Of a stretch of DNA of 64,000 nt, positions 32,041 to 42,086 are shown one piece after another. Origin of the DNA: Polynucleobacter meluiroseus. Lineage in GTDB: Bacteria > Pseudomonadota > Gammaproteobacteria > Burkholderiales > Burkholderiaceae. The DNA lies in the NCBI GenBank assembly GCA_945881875.1, contig CAMCVH010000005.1:83335-147334 (forward strand). The letters run 5' to 3'. The stretch's first letter is position 1, and every line of letters begins with the position of its first letter. The translations under genes and the position numbers were made by a program. Under the pieces are notes generated by a model. The model was not told where the DNA came from. It ran no database searches and saw only the letters and a program-made list of their open reading frames with translations.

Positions 32041-32823
32041 TTACTCAGAACCCTCAGTAATTTCTTTATTGAAGCAAGCTTTCCAGGTGGCAAAGAAGGA
32101 ACAGTACATCACTGTCAATGCTGCCATAGAGTAAGGTGGAATGATAAAAGGGATAGCTACTCTTAAACCAATACCATCAAGAAATGCTTCAATAAAAAAA
32201 GGTACGGCTACGATAAAAACTGACCATATCATTAGGTAGAAAATAAATGCTGCACGATTAGACCAACAAGCAATCCAGCTTGAAAATAATGCTTGGGCGA
32301 CTGACATCTTTTCCCAAACAATCAATACGGGCGCAAACCACATCAGCATAGCTACTGGGATGTAGAGAAGCACTCCAACACCCAATCCAAAATAAAGCCC
32401 TTTAACTTCCCTGATCGTGAGTGGGTTGGGCTCCGTTAACAAAGGAATGAGTTGCTTAAAGTCAATGAAGGCGCTAGCAATCAAACTTAGGATCAATACC
32501 AGAAATGCATAGACAGTTCCTAGAGCCAACAAGTTTTTTCTGATAGCTGGACCATGGTCTTTAAGGCCCACTAAATAGACTGTTGGGACAACGCGTTCAC
32601 CGCGAATAACTCTTTGACAAGCTGTCATAAAGCCAACTGTGATAGCTGGCGTTAATAGTAAAACTAGAAATACTCCAAATACTGGAATCAAAATCGCAAA
32701 TTGTGCGAGAAAGATATATAGAAAAACCAACATCAAAAATGTTAAAGGATTTTTCTTAAACAGCCATAAGCCTTGTCTAATCCAAAGATAGCCATCTGCT
32801 GCTTTTGTTTTATTAAGTTGCAT
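32041..32823 (-). CDS. BPSS1780-family membrane protein
   Basis: A 260-residue protein with about six hydrophobic segments and the family-like N-terminus containing WIRQGLWLFKKNPLTFL. Proteins of this type occur beside thrB in Burkholderiales; their role is unknown. The gap of 57 bp to convergent uvrD has an imperfect hairpin only. It starts 14 bp after thrB and is probably co-transcribed with it. Confidence 0.78.
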   Translation of the reverse strand: MQLNKTKAADGYLWIRQGLWLFKKNPLTFLMLVFLYIFLAQFAILIPVFGVFLVLLLTPAITVGFMTACQRVIRGERVVPTVYLVGLKDHGPAIRKNLLALGTVYAFLVLILSLIASAFIDFKQLIPLLTEPNPLTIREVKGLYFGLGVGVLLYIPVAMLMWFAPVLIVWEKMSVAQALFSSWIACWSNRAAFIFYLMIWSVFIVAVPFFIEAFLDGIGLRVAIPFIIPPYSMAALTVMYCSFFATWKACFNKEITEGSE

Positions 32824-32837
32824 AAGAGTCGTTTAGG

Positions 32838-33836
32838 TTATTTCTTGTGAATATGAGCATTAATGACGGAAGGATACTCTCGGCGGAGTTTTAAAATTCT
32901 CTCAAAATGTGTAGGGTCATGTGGTGTGAGCATTTCTGCTTCACGGGGAAGGTAAAAATCCCATAAGCGTGAAATCCAAAACCTCAAAGCTGCCGCTCTG
33001 AGCATCATTGACCATGAATCTATCTCAACCTGTTTCAATGGGCGTACTGTCTGATATTGCTTTATTAGTCCTTGGGATCTAGCCATATCAAGTTCACCAG
33101 TCTTTAGGTTAATACACCAGTCATTCACTGTGACGGCTAAATCAAATAACCACTTGTCGTTACCGGCAAAATAAAAATCAAAAAATCCACCTAAATGATC
33201 TTTGCCATCAGAGTTATCAAATAAAACATTATCTCTAAATAAGTCACAATGACTTGGTCCTTCAGGCAGTTGATTGTATTGGGGGCTACTGAAAAAATTC
33301 ATTTGTTCGTTTAACTCATCCATGATGAGAGTTTTTTGAGCATCATTCAGATGCATCAAGATCTTGGGTACCGTCTCTTGCCACCAAGCAAGGCTTCGTA
33401 AATTAGGTTGCGATAATTTAAAGTCTTGTCCCGCAAAGTGCATGCGTGCCAGCATGGCGCCAACTGCTTCGCAATGAGCAACATCGGGATTTAATCGAGA
33501 GGAGCCTGATAATTTCGACACTATCGCCGCAGGTTTACCGTTGAGGAAACCCAGGATACTTTTTTTGTTGTCCCTTACCGGTGCTGGCACTGAAATATCT
33601 TTGAGTGCTAAATGCTCCATGAGCTCTAGGTAGAAGGGGAGCTGTTCTTTAGTTAAGCGCTCGAATAGTGTGAGGACATATTCATCAGAGACACCATCTT
33701 TACTAGTGCTTAAAAAAAAGTTGGAGTTCTCAATACCTGAGCTGATGCCTTTGATATCTGTTGCGACGCCCAGTTGATAGTGTTGACTTAACCAAACGTT
33801 CACTTCATTAAGATTAACGGAGGTAAAGACAGCCAT
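32838..33836 (-). CDS. thrB: Homoserine kinase (ThrB, APH-fold type)
   Basis: A 332-residue kinase of the aminoglycoside-phosphotransferase fold, the non-GHMP ThrB used by many proteobacteria. The start [20 protein letters not shown], the GIENSNFFL loop, the catalytic [12 protein letters not shown] and a [10 protein letters not shown] segment (metal-binding Asp) are seen. It phosphorylates homoserine in threonine synthesis. It follows the DUF2782 gene by 6 bp. Confidence 0.93.
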   Translation of the reverse strand: MAVFTSVNLNEVNVWLSQHYQLGVATDIKGISSGIENSNFFLSTSKDGVSDEYVLTLFERLTKEQLPFYLELMEHLALKDISVPAPVRDNKKSILGFLNGKPAAIVSKLSGSSRLNPDVAHCEAVGAMLARMHFAGQDFKLSQPNLRSLAWWQETVPKILMHLNDAQKTLIMDELNEQMNFFSSPQYNQLPEGPSHCDLFRDNVLFDNSDGKDHLGGFFDFYFAGNDKWLFDLAVTVNDWCINLKTGELDMARSQGLIKQYQTVRPLKQVEIDSWSMMLRAAALRFWISRLWDFYLPREAEMLTPHDPTHFERILKLRREYPSVINAHIHKK

Positions 33837-33842
33837 GATCGA

Positions 33843-34247
33843 TTAGAAGGGCATTCGAATGGTAGGCACGCGAATCGTATCTTGCTCGCGTTTTGGGTTG
33901 CTTGAGTCGTTAGGGGCAGTCATTTCATAGGTACCAAAAGCACCTTCAACGACCACCTCAGTTGGTTTACCGCTCTCTTTGTATTCTTTGATACTCGTAC
34001 CATCTGCCTCTTTGTGCTCAAAACTAGGCTTTTTAGGGTCAGCTTTACCAGTTTCAGCATTATTTTTAACTGCTTTACTGATGGGTTGCTCATTGATATT
34101 TTTGAGTTCATCGGCACTTAAGGCTTGTCCACCTTGAGCGCTAAGTCCATGAGAAATAACAATAAAAATAGAGAATATCGCTACCGAGATGACTCTGAAA
34201 GGTGATTTTTTTGGGCGCATAAATGAAGAAAATGTGTAAGTGATCAT
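33843..34247 (-). CDS. DUF2782 domain exported protein
   Basis: A 134-residue protein with a hydrophobic signal segment (about residues 18-34 from this start) and a C-terminal DUF2782-like region (EHKEADGTSIKEYKESGKP, then a TYEMT strand). An internal ATG at 34217 would give a cleaner signal peptide and is a good alternative start. Function is not known. It lies between thrB and divergent polA, its usual place in Burkholderiales, and its 5' end abuts the polA promoter region. Confidence 0.8.
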   Translation of the reverse strand: MITYTFSSFMRPKKSPFRVISVAIFSIFIVISHGLSAQGGQALSADELKNINEQPISKAVKNNAETGKADPKKPSFEHKEADGTSIKEYKESGKPTEVVVEGAFGTYEMTAPNDSSNPKREQDTIRVPTIRMPF

Positions 34248-34268
34248 GCTTGATTGTACGATTGTGGG

Positions 34269-37091
34269 ATGTCTACACATCGCCTTTTGCTAGTTGACGG
34301 TTCTAGCTACCTATACCGTGCCTTTCATGCCATGCCTGATTTACGTAATCCGCAAGGATTTCCAACTGGCGCTATTCAAGGAATGGTCAACATGATGAGG
34401 CGTGCTCGGACTGAATTAGACGCTGATCATATTGCTTGTATATTTGACGCTAAAGGTAAAACCTTCAGAGATGAAATGTACCCAGAGTACAAAGCGAATC
34501 GCTCATCAATGCCCGAAGATTTGGCTTTACAAATTGAAGCCATCCATAAAGTAGTCAAAGCCATGGGATGGCCAGTCTTATCCGTTTCAGGGATAGAGGC
34601 AGATGATGTTATTGGTACTCTAGCCAAACAAGCAAAAGCATCTAACTGGACTGTTCTGATTTCAACTGGTGATAAAGATTTAGCTCAACTTGTTGAGCCA
34701 GGTATTAGCCTCATCAATACGATGACTGAGGAGCGCTTAGATACTGAAGGAGTTCTTAATAAATTTGGTGTTTTGCCTGAGAGGATTGTTGACTATCTTT
34801 CGATCATGGGAGATACAGTCGATAACGTGCCGGGTGTTCCTAAGGCTGGTCCCAAAACAGCTGTGAAATGGTTGAATGAATTTGGAACTTTAGACGAACT
34901 GATGAAGCGCTCATCTGAAGTCAAAGGGGTTGTTGGCGAAAATCTCAGAGCTAGTCTTGACTGGCTGCCTAAAGCTCGCGAATTGGTAACAGTCAAAATC
35001 GATTGCGACCTTTCTGAGCATTTAATTGGGCTGCATGATTTGCATGCCAAAGATGAAGACAGAGATACCTTACGTGAACTATTTACAGAGTTTGGGTTTA
35101 AGTCACTTTTGCGAGAATTAGATCGGGCTAGCGGAAATAACTCTTCTAATTCAGGGTCTAACAGCGCAGATAAAAATCTCAGTAATGCCCAAGCTAAAAC
35201 TGATACACCTTCAATTTCAACTACAAACTCTCAAGCTAATAATAGTGGTGATCAATTGGGCTTTGTCGCTGAGCATCCTCAGGAGGTGATGGCAAGAAAT
35301 TACACTTGTGTCACCACAGAATCAGCGTTTCATGAGTGGCTCAAAAAAATACAAGACGCATCACTTACTTGTGTGGATACTGAAACTACTGGTTTAGATG
35401 CGCTGCGCGTCAGTTTGGTGGGTATCTCATTAGCAGTAACTCCAGGCGAGGCTTGTTACATTCCGCTTGCCCACACAACAAACGAAGATCAACTGGATAA
35501 AAAGTGGGTACTAAAACAATTGAGACCTTGGCTAGAGGGTGAGCAATATAAAAAATTAGGTCAGAATCTTAAATACGATATTCATATTTTTGCAAATGAA
35601 GGCATCACTCTTAAGGGAGTGGAGCATGACACTCTATTGCAGTCTTATGTGCTGGAGTCACATCGTAGCCATGACATGGATGGCTTGGCCCAGAGACATT
35701 TGGGTGAGAAGACTACGACTTATGAAGAAGTTTGCGGTAAGGGCGTTCATCAAATAACTTTTGATCAAGTTAATCTAGAAACCGCCTCTAAGTACGCTGC
35801 TGAAGATGCAGATATCACCTTACGATTACATCATGCGATGTATCCCGCTATTACCGCAGATGAAAAGCTTTTATTGATTTATCGTGATATCGAAATGCCG
35901 GCCATGCACGCTTTAGGTGTGATGGAGAGAAATGGTATTTTGATTGATGTGCCAAAGTTGGCGGCTCAAGCACAAGTGGTTGGGCAGAGATTGCTTGAGC
36001 TAGAAAAGCAAATCCATGATTTGGCTGGACAGCCTTTTAACATTCAATCGCCAAAACAAATTGCCGAAATACTTTTTGGTAAGTTAGAGTTGCCAGTCAT
36101 AAAAAAGACTCCTCTTGGTGCACCTTCTACTGATGAGGAAGTGCTGCAAAAGTTAGCTGAGAACTATCCTCTTCCTGCAAAAATACTGGACTATAGAAGT
36201 TTGGCGAAGTTGCAATCAACTTATATTGAAAAATTACCAAGAATGGTAAATCCTAAAACTGGCAGAGTGCATACGAGCTATTCTCAAGCTGTTGCCGTTA
36301 CTGGGCGTTTGGCTTCAAGTGATCCTAACTTACAAAACATCCCAGTAAGAACTGAAGAGGGTCGTAAGATCAGGGAAGCATTTATTGCTAAGCCTGGCAC
36401 TGTGATGGTATCAGCGGATTACTCACAAATCGAATTAAGAATCATGGCCCATATTGCCGAAGACGAAAGTCTTCTTAAAGCATTTTCTGCAGGTGAAGAT
36501 ATTCATAAAGCAACTGCTGGTGAAATGTTCCATGTTGATGTCAAAGAGGTCACTTCTGAGCAACGTCGTTATGCCAAGGTCATTAACTTTGGTTTGATTT
36601 ATGGCATGAGTGCATTTGGTTTGGCAGGCAATCTTGGTATTGAAAGATCGGCTGCTCAACAATATATCGATACCTACTTTGCCAGGTATCCAGGCGTTGC
36701 GGACTATATGGCAAAGACACGCATTTCTGCCAAAGAGCGAGGTTATGTTGAGACTGTATTCGGGCGCCGCTTATGGTTGCCCGAAATCAGAAGCGCTAAT
36801 GGCATGAGACGCCAGGGTGCTGAGCGAGCTGCTATTAATGCTCCTATGCAAGGTACCGCGGCAGATTTGATTAAATTAGCCATGATTGCAGTTCAAGTTT
36901 GGATTGAGCAAGAAAAGCTCGATACAAGGATGCTTTTGCAAGTCCATGATGAATTGGTTTTAGAGGTTCCTCACGCTGAACTTGAATTAGTTAAGCAAAA
37001 TTTACCTCGTTTAATGACTGAAGTGGCTCAGTTGAAGGTACCATTGCTAGTTGAAGTTGGAGTTGGTGCTAATTGGGAAGAAGCGCATTAA
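34269..37091 (+). CDS. polA: DNA polymerase I
   Basis: A 940-residue repair and Okazaki-processing polymerase. The 5'-3' exonuclease domain (about 1-285) has LVDGSSYLYRAFHA. A Ser/Asn-rich linker (about 288-327) follows. The 3'-5' proofreading domain keeps the DTETTGLD motif near 370, so it is probably active. Polymerase motifs are SADYSQIELR (near 715), RRYAKVINFGLIYG and QVHDELVLEV (near 891). The ATG at 34269 is preferred over TTG at 34254. Confidence 0.96.
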   Translation: MSTHRLLLVDGSSYLYRAFHAMPDLRNPQGFPTGAIQGMVNMMRRARTELDADHIACIFDAKGKTFRDEMYPEYKANRSSMPEDLALQIEAIHKVVKAMGWPVLSVSGIEADDVIGTLAKQAKASNWTVLISTGDKDLAQLVEPGISLINTMTEERLDTEGVLNKFGVLPERIVDYLSIMGDTVDNVPGVPKAGPKTAVKWLNEFGTLDELMKRSSEVKGVVGENLRASLDWLPKARELVTVKIDCDLSEHLIGLHDLHAKDEDRDTLRELFTEFGFKSLLRELDRASGNNSSNSGSNSADKNLSNAQAKTDTPSISTTNSQANNSGDQLGFVAEHPQEVMARNYTCVTTESAFHEWLKKIQDASLTCVDTETTGLDALRVSLVGISLAVTPGEACYIPLAHTTNEDQLDKKWVLKQLRPWLEGEQYKKLGQNLKYDIHIFANEGITLKGVEHDTLLQSYVLESHRSHDMDGLAQRHLGEKTTTYEEVCGKGVHQITFDQVNLETASKYAAEDADITLRLHHAMYPAITADEKLLLIYRDIEMPAMHALGVMERNGILIDVPKLAAQAQVVGQRLLELEKQIHDLAGQPFNIQSPKQIAEILFGKLELPVIKKTPLGAPSTDEEVLQKLAENYPLPAKILDYRSLAKLQSTYIEKLPRMVNPKTGRVHTSYSQAVAVTGRLASSDPNLQNIPVRTEEGRKIREAFIAKPGTVMVSADYSQIELRIMAHIAEDESLLKAFSAGEDIHKATAGEMFHVDVKEVTSEQRRYAKVINFGLIYGMSAFGLAGNLGIERSAAQQYIDTYFARYPGVADYMAKTRISAKERGYVETVFGRRLWLPEIRSANGMRRQGAERAAINAPMQGTAADLIKLAMIAVQVWIEQEKLDTRMLLQVHDELVLEVPHAELELVKQNLPRLMTEVAQLKVPLLVEVGVGANWEEAH

Positions 37092-37156
37092 TTTAAATTA
37101 AGAATAAGTAAGAAATAAAAAGTTAGCAGTAATGTCAATCAAACATGGAGACAAAA

Positions 37157-38062
37157 ATGGATAACAACTTAATCAAAGAAGCACAATCTTTAATTAACCC
37201 TTCGCCAACAACTCGCCGCGATTTTTTAAAGTCTGCTGCTGTGACATCGATTGGCGTTGGGTACGTTACAGCTGCAGAGCCAGTGATAGCTCAGGCTATT
37301 AAAACGGACTTCGAGGGCATCAAGGGTGAAGAGATTACTTTTACCAGTCAAGGATTTTCAGTTCCAGCTTATGTAGCTAGACCAACAAAGACTCCTAAAA
37401 ATGGTTTACCAGTTGTCATCGTTGCAAGCGAGATTTTTGGTGTTCATGAATATATTGCTGATGTGGCAAGACGCTTTGCTAAGCAAGGTTACTTAGCGAT
37501 TGCGCCAGAGTTTTTTGTTCGTGCAGGAGATCCCAACACTTTAGGAACTGTGGCAGAAATCTTAAAAGAGATCGTGGGTAAAACGCCGGATGATCAGGTT
37601 ATGGCTGATATTCAGGCTGCTATTGACTGGGCTGGTAAAAATGGTGGTGATGTGAAGCGTTTGGGCGTTACTGGTTTTTGTTGGGGTGGACGTATTACTT
37701 GGTTAGCCAGCGCAAAGATTCCTCAGGTAAAAGCCGGGGTAGCTTGGTATGGTCGTGTGGTGGGTGATAAAACAGCCTCGAATCCAAGTCATCCTGTTGA
37801 TCATGCGGCTGAAATGAAAGCTCCGGTATTAGGTCTTTATGGTGCAGCAGATACAGGCATTTCATTAGAAAGCGTTGATCTGATGAAGCAAGCCTTGGCA
37901 GCAGCTAAAAATAATAAGGCTGCACAAGCTAGTAAGTTTGAAGTCTACCCAGAAGCCCCGCATGCGTTCCATGCTGACTACCGAGCCACTTACCGTGAAG
38001 GCCCTGCTAAAGATGGTTGGGTAAAGTGCTTGGCTTGGTTTAAGCAACAGGGAGTTGTATGA
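37157..38062 (+). CDS. Tat-exported dienelactone hydrolase family protein
   Basis: A 301-residue alpha/beta hydrolase. Near the N-terminus TTRRDFLKSAAV followed by a hydrophobic stretch and PVIAQA is a twin-arginine signal with a cleavage site, so export is predicted. The nucleophile elbow GFCWGG carries Cys, as in dienelactone hydrolases; the other triad members are likely the D in GAADTG and the H in PHAFHAD. Substrate unknown. The ATG at 37157 (GGAGAC 7 bp upstream) is preferred over 37145. The stop overlaps the ZIP gene start by 4 bp. Confidence 0.88.
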   Translation: MDNNLIKEAQSLINPSPTTRRDFLKSAAVTSIGVGYVTAAEPVIAQAIKTDFEGIKGEEITFTSQGFSVPAYVARPTKTPKNGLPVVIVASEIFGVHEYIADVARRFAKQGYLAIAPEFFVRAGDPNTLGTVAEILKEIVGKTPDDQVMADIQAAIDWAGKNGGDVKRLGVTGFCWGGRITWLASAKIPQVKAGVAWYGRVVGDKTASNPSHPVDHAAEMKAPVLGLYGAADTGISLESVDLMKQALAAAKNNKAAQASKFEVYPEAPHAFHADYRATYREGPAKDGWVKCLAWFKQQGVV

Positions 38063-38847
38063 CCTTAGTTTGGATTATCTTGGCCACTACGGTGGCTGGG
38101 GTATTGAGTATTGCTGCTGCAGCCAGTTTGTCTCTCACTATTTTGTCACGCATGGTCGACAAAATGGTGAGTTTGTCAGTTGGAGTTTTGCTGGCTACAG
38201 CGCTACTGCATTCGTTACCAGAAGCATTCACTTCTCATGATGTTGACATCCCATCTTTGTTTGTTGCGTTGATGGCCGGTTTATTAGGCTTTTTCATATT
38301 AGAAAAAGCAGCCCTGCTAAGACATAGTCATCACCATGAGCATGATGGCCACGGCCATCATCACGGTCACGATGCTGAATCTGCTGGCAAGAGTGGATTA
38401 GTAATTTTGATGGGCGATAGTTTGCACAACTTTGCTGACGGTATTTTGATTGCAGTAGCGTTTTTGATCGATCCTCAAATTGGCATTTTGACTGCTGTTG
38501 CGATTGCTCTTCATGAGATCCCGCAAGAGATTGGCGATTTTATTGTTTTGTTAAACGCAGGTTTCTCAAAAGCAAGAGCTTTAATTTATAACTTAATTTC
38601 GAGTTTGATGGCTGTGGTTGGTGGTGTTTTAGGATACTTTTTTCTTGATGCAGCCGAAGCATTAATCCCTTATGTCATTGTGTTTGCCTCGAGCAGTTTT
38701 ATTTATATCGCTGTCAGTGATTTAATGCCACAAATGCATAAAAGACCCAAGCTTAAAGAATCTTTAGAGCAAATCGCTTTGATTCTTTTGGGTGTTTTAT
38801 TGGTTGTTGCGATTTCAGAGCTAACGCAAATAGGACACGCTCACTAG
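38059..38847 (+). CDS. ZIP-family metal transporter
   Basis: A 262-residue inner-membrane protein with about eight hydrophobic segments and a cytoplasmic His-rich loop (RHSHHHEHDGHGHHHGHD, about 88-107). Helix IV and V signatures HNFADGILIAVAF and ALHEIPQEIGDF hold the metal-site His and Glu residues. ZIP proteins carry zinc, iron or other divalent metals into the cytosol. It is coupled by overlap to the upstream hydrolase. Confidence 0.93.
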   Translation: MTLVWIILATTVAGVLSIAAAASLSLTILSRMVDKMVSLSVGVLLATALLHSLPEAFTSHDVDIPSLFVALMAGLLGFFILEKAALLRHSHHHEHDGHGHHHGHDAESAGKSGLVILMGDSLHNFADGILIAVAFLIDPQIGILTAVAIALHEIPQEIGDFIVLLNAGFSKARALIYNLISSLMAVVGGVLGYFFLDAAEALIPYVIVFASSSFIYIAVSDLMPQMHKRPKLKESLEQIALILLGVLLVVAISELTQIGHAH

Positions 38848-38856
38848 AACGTGCTA

Positions 38857-39693
38857 TTACTTCTCTACAGGTCTACTGGGGTCTGAACACCATTCACTCC
38901 AGCTTCCTGCATAAATGGATGAGCCTTTGAGGCCAACCAACTCCATCGCAAATAAATTGTGACATGCCGTGATACCAGAACCACATTGGTGAATTATTTT
39001 TTTGCTAGAGGTTTCGTTGAGTAGGGTGGCATATTCTTGTTTTAAAGCAGCGATGCTCTTGAACTCTCCATTCGCTTCTAAATTATCTTTAAAGAAGCGA
39101 TTAATGGCACCAGGTATATGCCCGCCGACTGGATCAAGGGTCTCATTATTGCCATGGAAACGATCATTAGCGCGCGCATCCAAAATAGTGAATTGGGATG
39201 TTTTTATATTTTCTTCAACGGCATCAACTAAAACTAAATTCTGAAACTTTAGAAGTTTTGTTTCAGGGACGGCTACTCTTAACTGCTCATGCATTTCTGA
39301 TTCATAGTTGGCGCGAACCCAAGCTGGGTAACCGCCATTTAATAAGTAGATATTTTGTTGTCCTACTGAGTAAAGCATCCACCAAAGTCTAGCCGCATAA
39401 ATAGAGCCTTGATTGTCATAAATAACTATTTTTTTATTTGGCGTAATACCTAGCTCGGCATAAGTTTTTTGCCACTGCTTAATAGAAGGTAGAGGGTGTC
39501 TACCATTCTTACCGTTTTTTTCACCAGATAAATCTTTATCGGTATCAACGTAAACAGCACTTGGAATATGACCGTTTAAATAGGATTGATAACCAGCTTC
39601 TAAATTAGTTAGATCAAAGCGACAATCAAATAATAAAAAATCATCTTTGTTATCAAGCCATTGTTTTAGTTCGCTTGCTTCGATAAGAGACAT
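38857..39693 (-). CDS. sseA: Thiosulfate/3-mercaptopyruvate sulfurtransferase
   Basis: A 278-residue two-rhodanese-domain protein. The active-site loop CGSGITACHNLF near residue 238 has the Cys-Gly-Ser-Gly form characteristic of 3-mercaptopyruvate sulfurtransferases. The N-terminal domain has LFDCRFDL and GHIPSAVYVDTD, the second VGGHIPGAINRFF. It transfers sulfur to cyanide or thiol acceptors in the cytosol. It lies 18 bp after the Rieske oxygenase gene. Confidence 0.88.
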   Translation of the reverse strand: MSLIEASELKQWLDNKDDFLLFDCRFDLTNLEAGYQSYLNGHIPSAVYVDTDKDLSGEKNGKNGRHPLPSIKQWQKTYAELGITPNKKIVIYDNQGSIYAARLWWMLYSVGQQNIYLLNGGYPAWVRANYESEMHEQLRVAVPETKLLKFQNLVLVDAVEENIKTSQFTILDARANDRFHGNNETLDPVGGHIPGAINRFFKDNLEANGEFKSIAALKQEYATLLNETSSKKIIHQCGSGITACHNLFAMELVGLKGSSIYAGSWSEWCSDPSRPVEK

Positions 39694-39711
39694 TTCAATC
39701 CTTTATTTTGA

Positions 39712-40812
39712 TTACTTGTAAGACATCGCTTTTCTGTACCACTCATGGAAATGTTGCATGCCATCTTCCATGGGGCTTTGATAAGGACCAATTTCATTCA
39801 CGCCACGGTCAAGCAATGCTTTTCTACCAGCATCCATGCGCTCAGCAATCTCATCATCTTCAATACAAGTTTCCATGTAAGCGGCTCTCTCTGCTTCTAT
39901 GAACTCGCGTTCAAACAATGCCAGCTCTTCTGGGTAGTAAAACTCAACAATATTTCGAGTTTTATTGGGGCCCATTGGTTGAAGAGTAGATACGCACAGA
40001 ACTCCCGGATACCATTCAACCATGATATTGGGATAGTAAGTGAGCCATATAGCTCCATGCTTTGGAGTCTTGCCTTGATGATGTCTGAGCACTGCCTCAT
40101 GCCAACGTTGGTAGGTTTCAGAACCTGCTTGTTCCAAGTTCTTATGGATACCAACAGTTTGTACGCTGTACCAGTCACTGAACTGCCACTCTAAATCTTC
40201 ACAAGAAACAAACTTACCAAGACCTGGGTGGAATGGAACAACGTGGTAGTCCTCAAGGTAAACCTCAATAAAGGTTTTCCAGTTGTAATTGCACTCGTGA
40301 ACTTCTACATGGTCTAAAACATAACCAGAAAAATCTAAATCCTTGGAGACGCCCATGCTTTGAAGATCTTTATAGACATCGCGGGGGCCTTCAAAAAGAA
40401 GACCTTGCCAATTTTGTAAAGGGGTCTTGCCAAGATTGAGACAAGGCTGCTCTTCAAAATGTGGAGCGCCTAATAAAGTGCCATCAGTTTTATAAGTCCA
40501 TCTATGTAAAGGGCAAACAATATTTTCAACATGACCTTTGCCGTTCAACATAATCGCTTGTCGATGACGGCAGACATTTGACAAAAGTTCAACGCCTTCA
40601 GAATTCTTAACAAGCACACGACCTTCGTTTTCTGATCTGAGGGTTTGGTAGTCACCGATCTCGGGCACCATGAGTTCGTGGCCAATATAACCAGGACCCT
40701 GCTTGAAAAGGAGTTCAATTTCGCGTGCGTACAGCTCGGCATCAAAATAAGCCGATACTGGTAGTTGTAGTTTGGATGGCGCAAGATTCTGCGCGGCAGC
40801 CAGATTAGTCAT
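39712..40812 (-). CDS. Aromatic ring-hydroxylating (Rieske) dioxygenase, alpha-subunit type
   Basis: A 366-residue Rieske non-heme iron oxygenase. The [2Fe-2S] site is CRHRQ then CPLHRW 17 residues on, and the mononuclear iron site shows EDYHVVPFHPGL (two His) with a later acidic residue near the C-terminus. Many family members act on choline-, carnitine- or aromatic-like substrates; the substrate cannot be named here. The ATG at 40812, after a GGTGGGAAGA, is preferred over a GTG three codons upstream. It is divergent from xseB, the usual betaproteobacterial layout. Confidence 0.87.
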   Translation of the reverse strand: MTNLAAAQNLAPSKLQLPVSAYFDAELYAREIELLFKQGPGYIGHELMVPEIGDYQTLRSENEGRVLVKNSEGVELLSNVCRHRQAIMLNGKGHVENIVCPLHRWTYKTDGTLLGAPHFEEQPCLNLGKTPLQNWQGLLFEGPRDVYKDLQSMGVSKDLDFSGYVLDHVEVHECNYNWKTFIEVYLEDYHVVPFHPGLGKFVSCEDLEWQFSDWYSVQTVGIHKNLEQAGSETYQRWHEAVLRHHQGKTPKHGAIWLTYYPNIMVEWYPGVLCVSTLQPMGPNKTRNIVEFYYPEELALFEREFIEAERAAYMETCIEDDEIAERMDAGRKALLDRGVNEIGPYQSPMEDGMQHFHEWYRKAMSYK

Positions 40813-40866
40813 TCTTCCCACCCCGAAAAAAGTCAGCCGAAGCTAAGCGGAATAACCAATCCAACC

Positions 40867-40880
40867 ATCGACGTGTCGAT
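40867..40880. promoter_or_regulatory. 6-2-6 palindrome in the Rieske oxygenase-xseB gap
   Basis: ATCGAC-GT-GTCGAT is a perfect palindrome 54 bp upstream of the Rieske start and 86 bp upstream of xseB. A regulator-binding site is possible, but no family is suggested. Confidence 0.25.
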
Positions 40881-40965
40881 ATTGGAAAGGAAAAAACCAT
40901 TATACCCATGCTTAAAGCCTTAAAATCTGACGATGTATTGTTTTCGATCAAATTAAGAGGGTTTT

Positions 40966-41184
40966 ATGCCTAAAAAATTAGCTACTGAATCTTCAACCGT
41001 TGACCCGCAACTTCGTTATGAAGAGGCTGTTGCTGAGTTAGAGGAAATTATTGCCAAAATGGAATCTGGCAAGCTATCCTTAGAGGACACCTTGGGAGCA
41101 TACAAGCGTGGTGCTGAGTTGCTAAAACATTGTCAGCAAGTGCTTGAACAGGTAGAGCAACAAGTAAAAACATTTCAAGGTTAA
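40966..41184 (+). CDS. xseB: Exodeoxyribonuclease VII small subunit
   Basis: A 72-residue protein with the XseB pattern RYEEAVAELEEIIAKMESGKLSLEDTL-type helices and YKRGAELLKHCQQVLE. The small subunit assembles with XseA to degrade single-stranded DNA. AAGAGGG lies 5-6 bp before the ATG. The start of ispA follows after 2 bp, so it heads xseB-ispA-dxs. Confidence 0.95.
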   Translation: MPKKLATESSTVDPQLRYEEAVAELEEIIAKMESGKLSLEDTLGAYKRGAELLKHCQQVLEQVEQQVKTFQG

Positions 41185-41186
41185 TT

Positions 41187-42086
41187 TTGACAATTTTGCC
41201 CAATAACGCAGTTTGGTTAAAGCAGACCTCAGAGCGAGTAAATCATGCCATTGATAACTCTTTGAAAGGGCTCAATGTGCAGGCTGGCGACTTGAAAGAA
41301 GCTATGTATTACGCTGCGACTGGTGGTGGTAAAAGAATCAGACCTCTCTTGGTTTACGCGACAGCTAGCCTAGTGGGAAAGCCGCTTGATCAAATTCCAG
41401 GCATTGATCAGTGTGCAGTTGCTGTGGAGTTGTTTCATACATATTCACTAGTTCACGATGACATGCCTTGTATGGATGATGACGATTTACGTCGTGGGCG
41501 CGCAACAGTTCACAAAGTCTATGACGAATCTACAGCATTGCTTGTTGGTGATGCTCTACAAACTATGGCTTTTGGATTGATTGCTGATAGCGATCTAAGT
41601 GCCGATCAAAAAGTAAAAATCTTGTCCCTTTTGGCTAAAGCAGGTGGCCTCGAGGGGATGGCAGGTGGACAAGCGATTGATTTGGCGAGTGTTGGCAAAC
41701 CTCTTGAGAGAGCTTCCCTTGAAACCATGCATCGTATGAAAACGGGTGCGTTGCTTCGAAGTGCTATACAGATGGGTGGCATTGCCGCAGATCTCAGCAA
41801 TCAAGAGTTGGCCAAACTCGATCAGTTTGGAAGTACTCTAGGGCTATTATTTCAGGTAGTTGACGATATATTGGATGCTAGCTCTGATAGCCAAACCTTG
41901 GGTAAAACAGCTGGTAAGGATGCAGCAGCAAATAAACCGACATTTGTGTCATTGATGGGTTTAGCTTCGGCTAGAAGCCTTTCTGAGGCGTTGTACGAGG
42001 AGGCTATAGCGTGTCTGAGCATTTGGGGTGAAAATGCTCAATTACTAAAGTCAATTGCTGATAAGGTATTGCACAGAGATAGTTAA
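41187..42086 (+). CDS. ispA: Farnesyl diphosphate synthase (polyprenyl synthetase family)
   Basis: A 299-residue trans-isoprenyl diphosphate synthase. FARM is [16 protein letters not shown] (DDxxxxD type of bacterial FPP synthases) and SARM is [18 protein letters not shown] precedes them. It condenses IPP and DMAPP to GPP and FPP for quinones and undecaprenol. The start is TTG at 41187, with AAGG upstream; no later Met would spare the N-terminal helix. The stop overlaps dxs (TAATG). Confidence 0.92.
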   Translation: MTILPNNAVWLKQTSERVNHAIDNSLKGLNVQAGDLKEAMYYAATGGGKRIRPLLVYATASLVGKPLDQIPGIDQCAVAVELFHTYSLVHDDMPCMDDDDLRRGRATVHKVYDESTALLVGDALQTMAFGLIADSDLSADQKVKILSLLAKAGGLEGMAGGQAIDLASVGKPLERASLETMHRMKTGALLRSAIQMGGIAADLSNQELAKLDQFGSTLGLLFQVVDDILDASSDSQTLGKTAGKDAAANKPTFVSLMGLASARSLSEALYEEAIACLSIWGENAQLLKSIADKVLHRDS

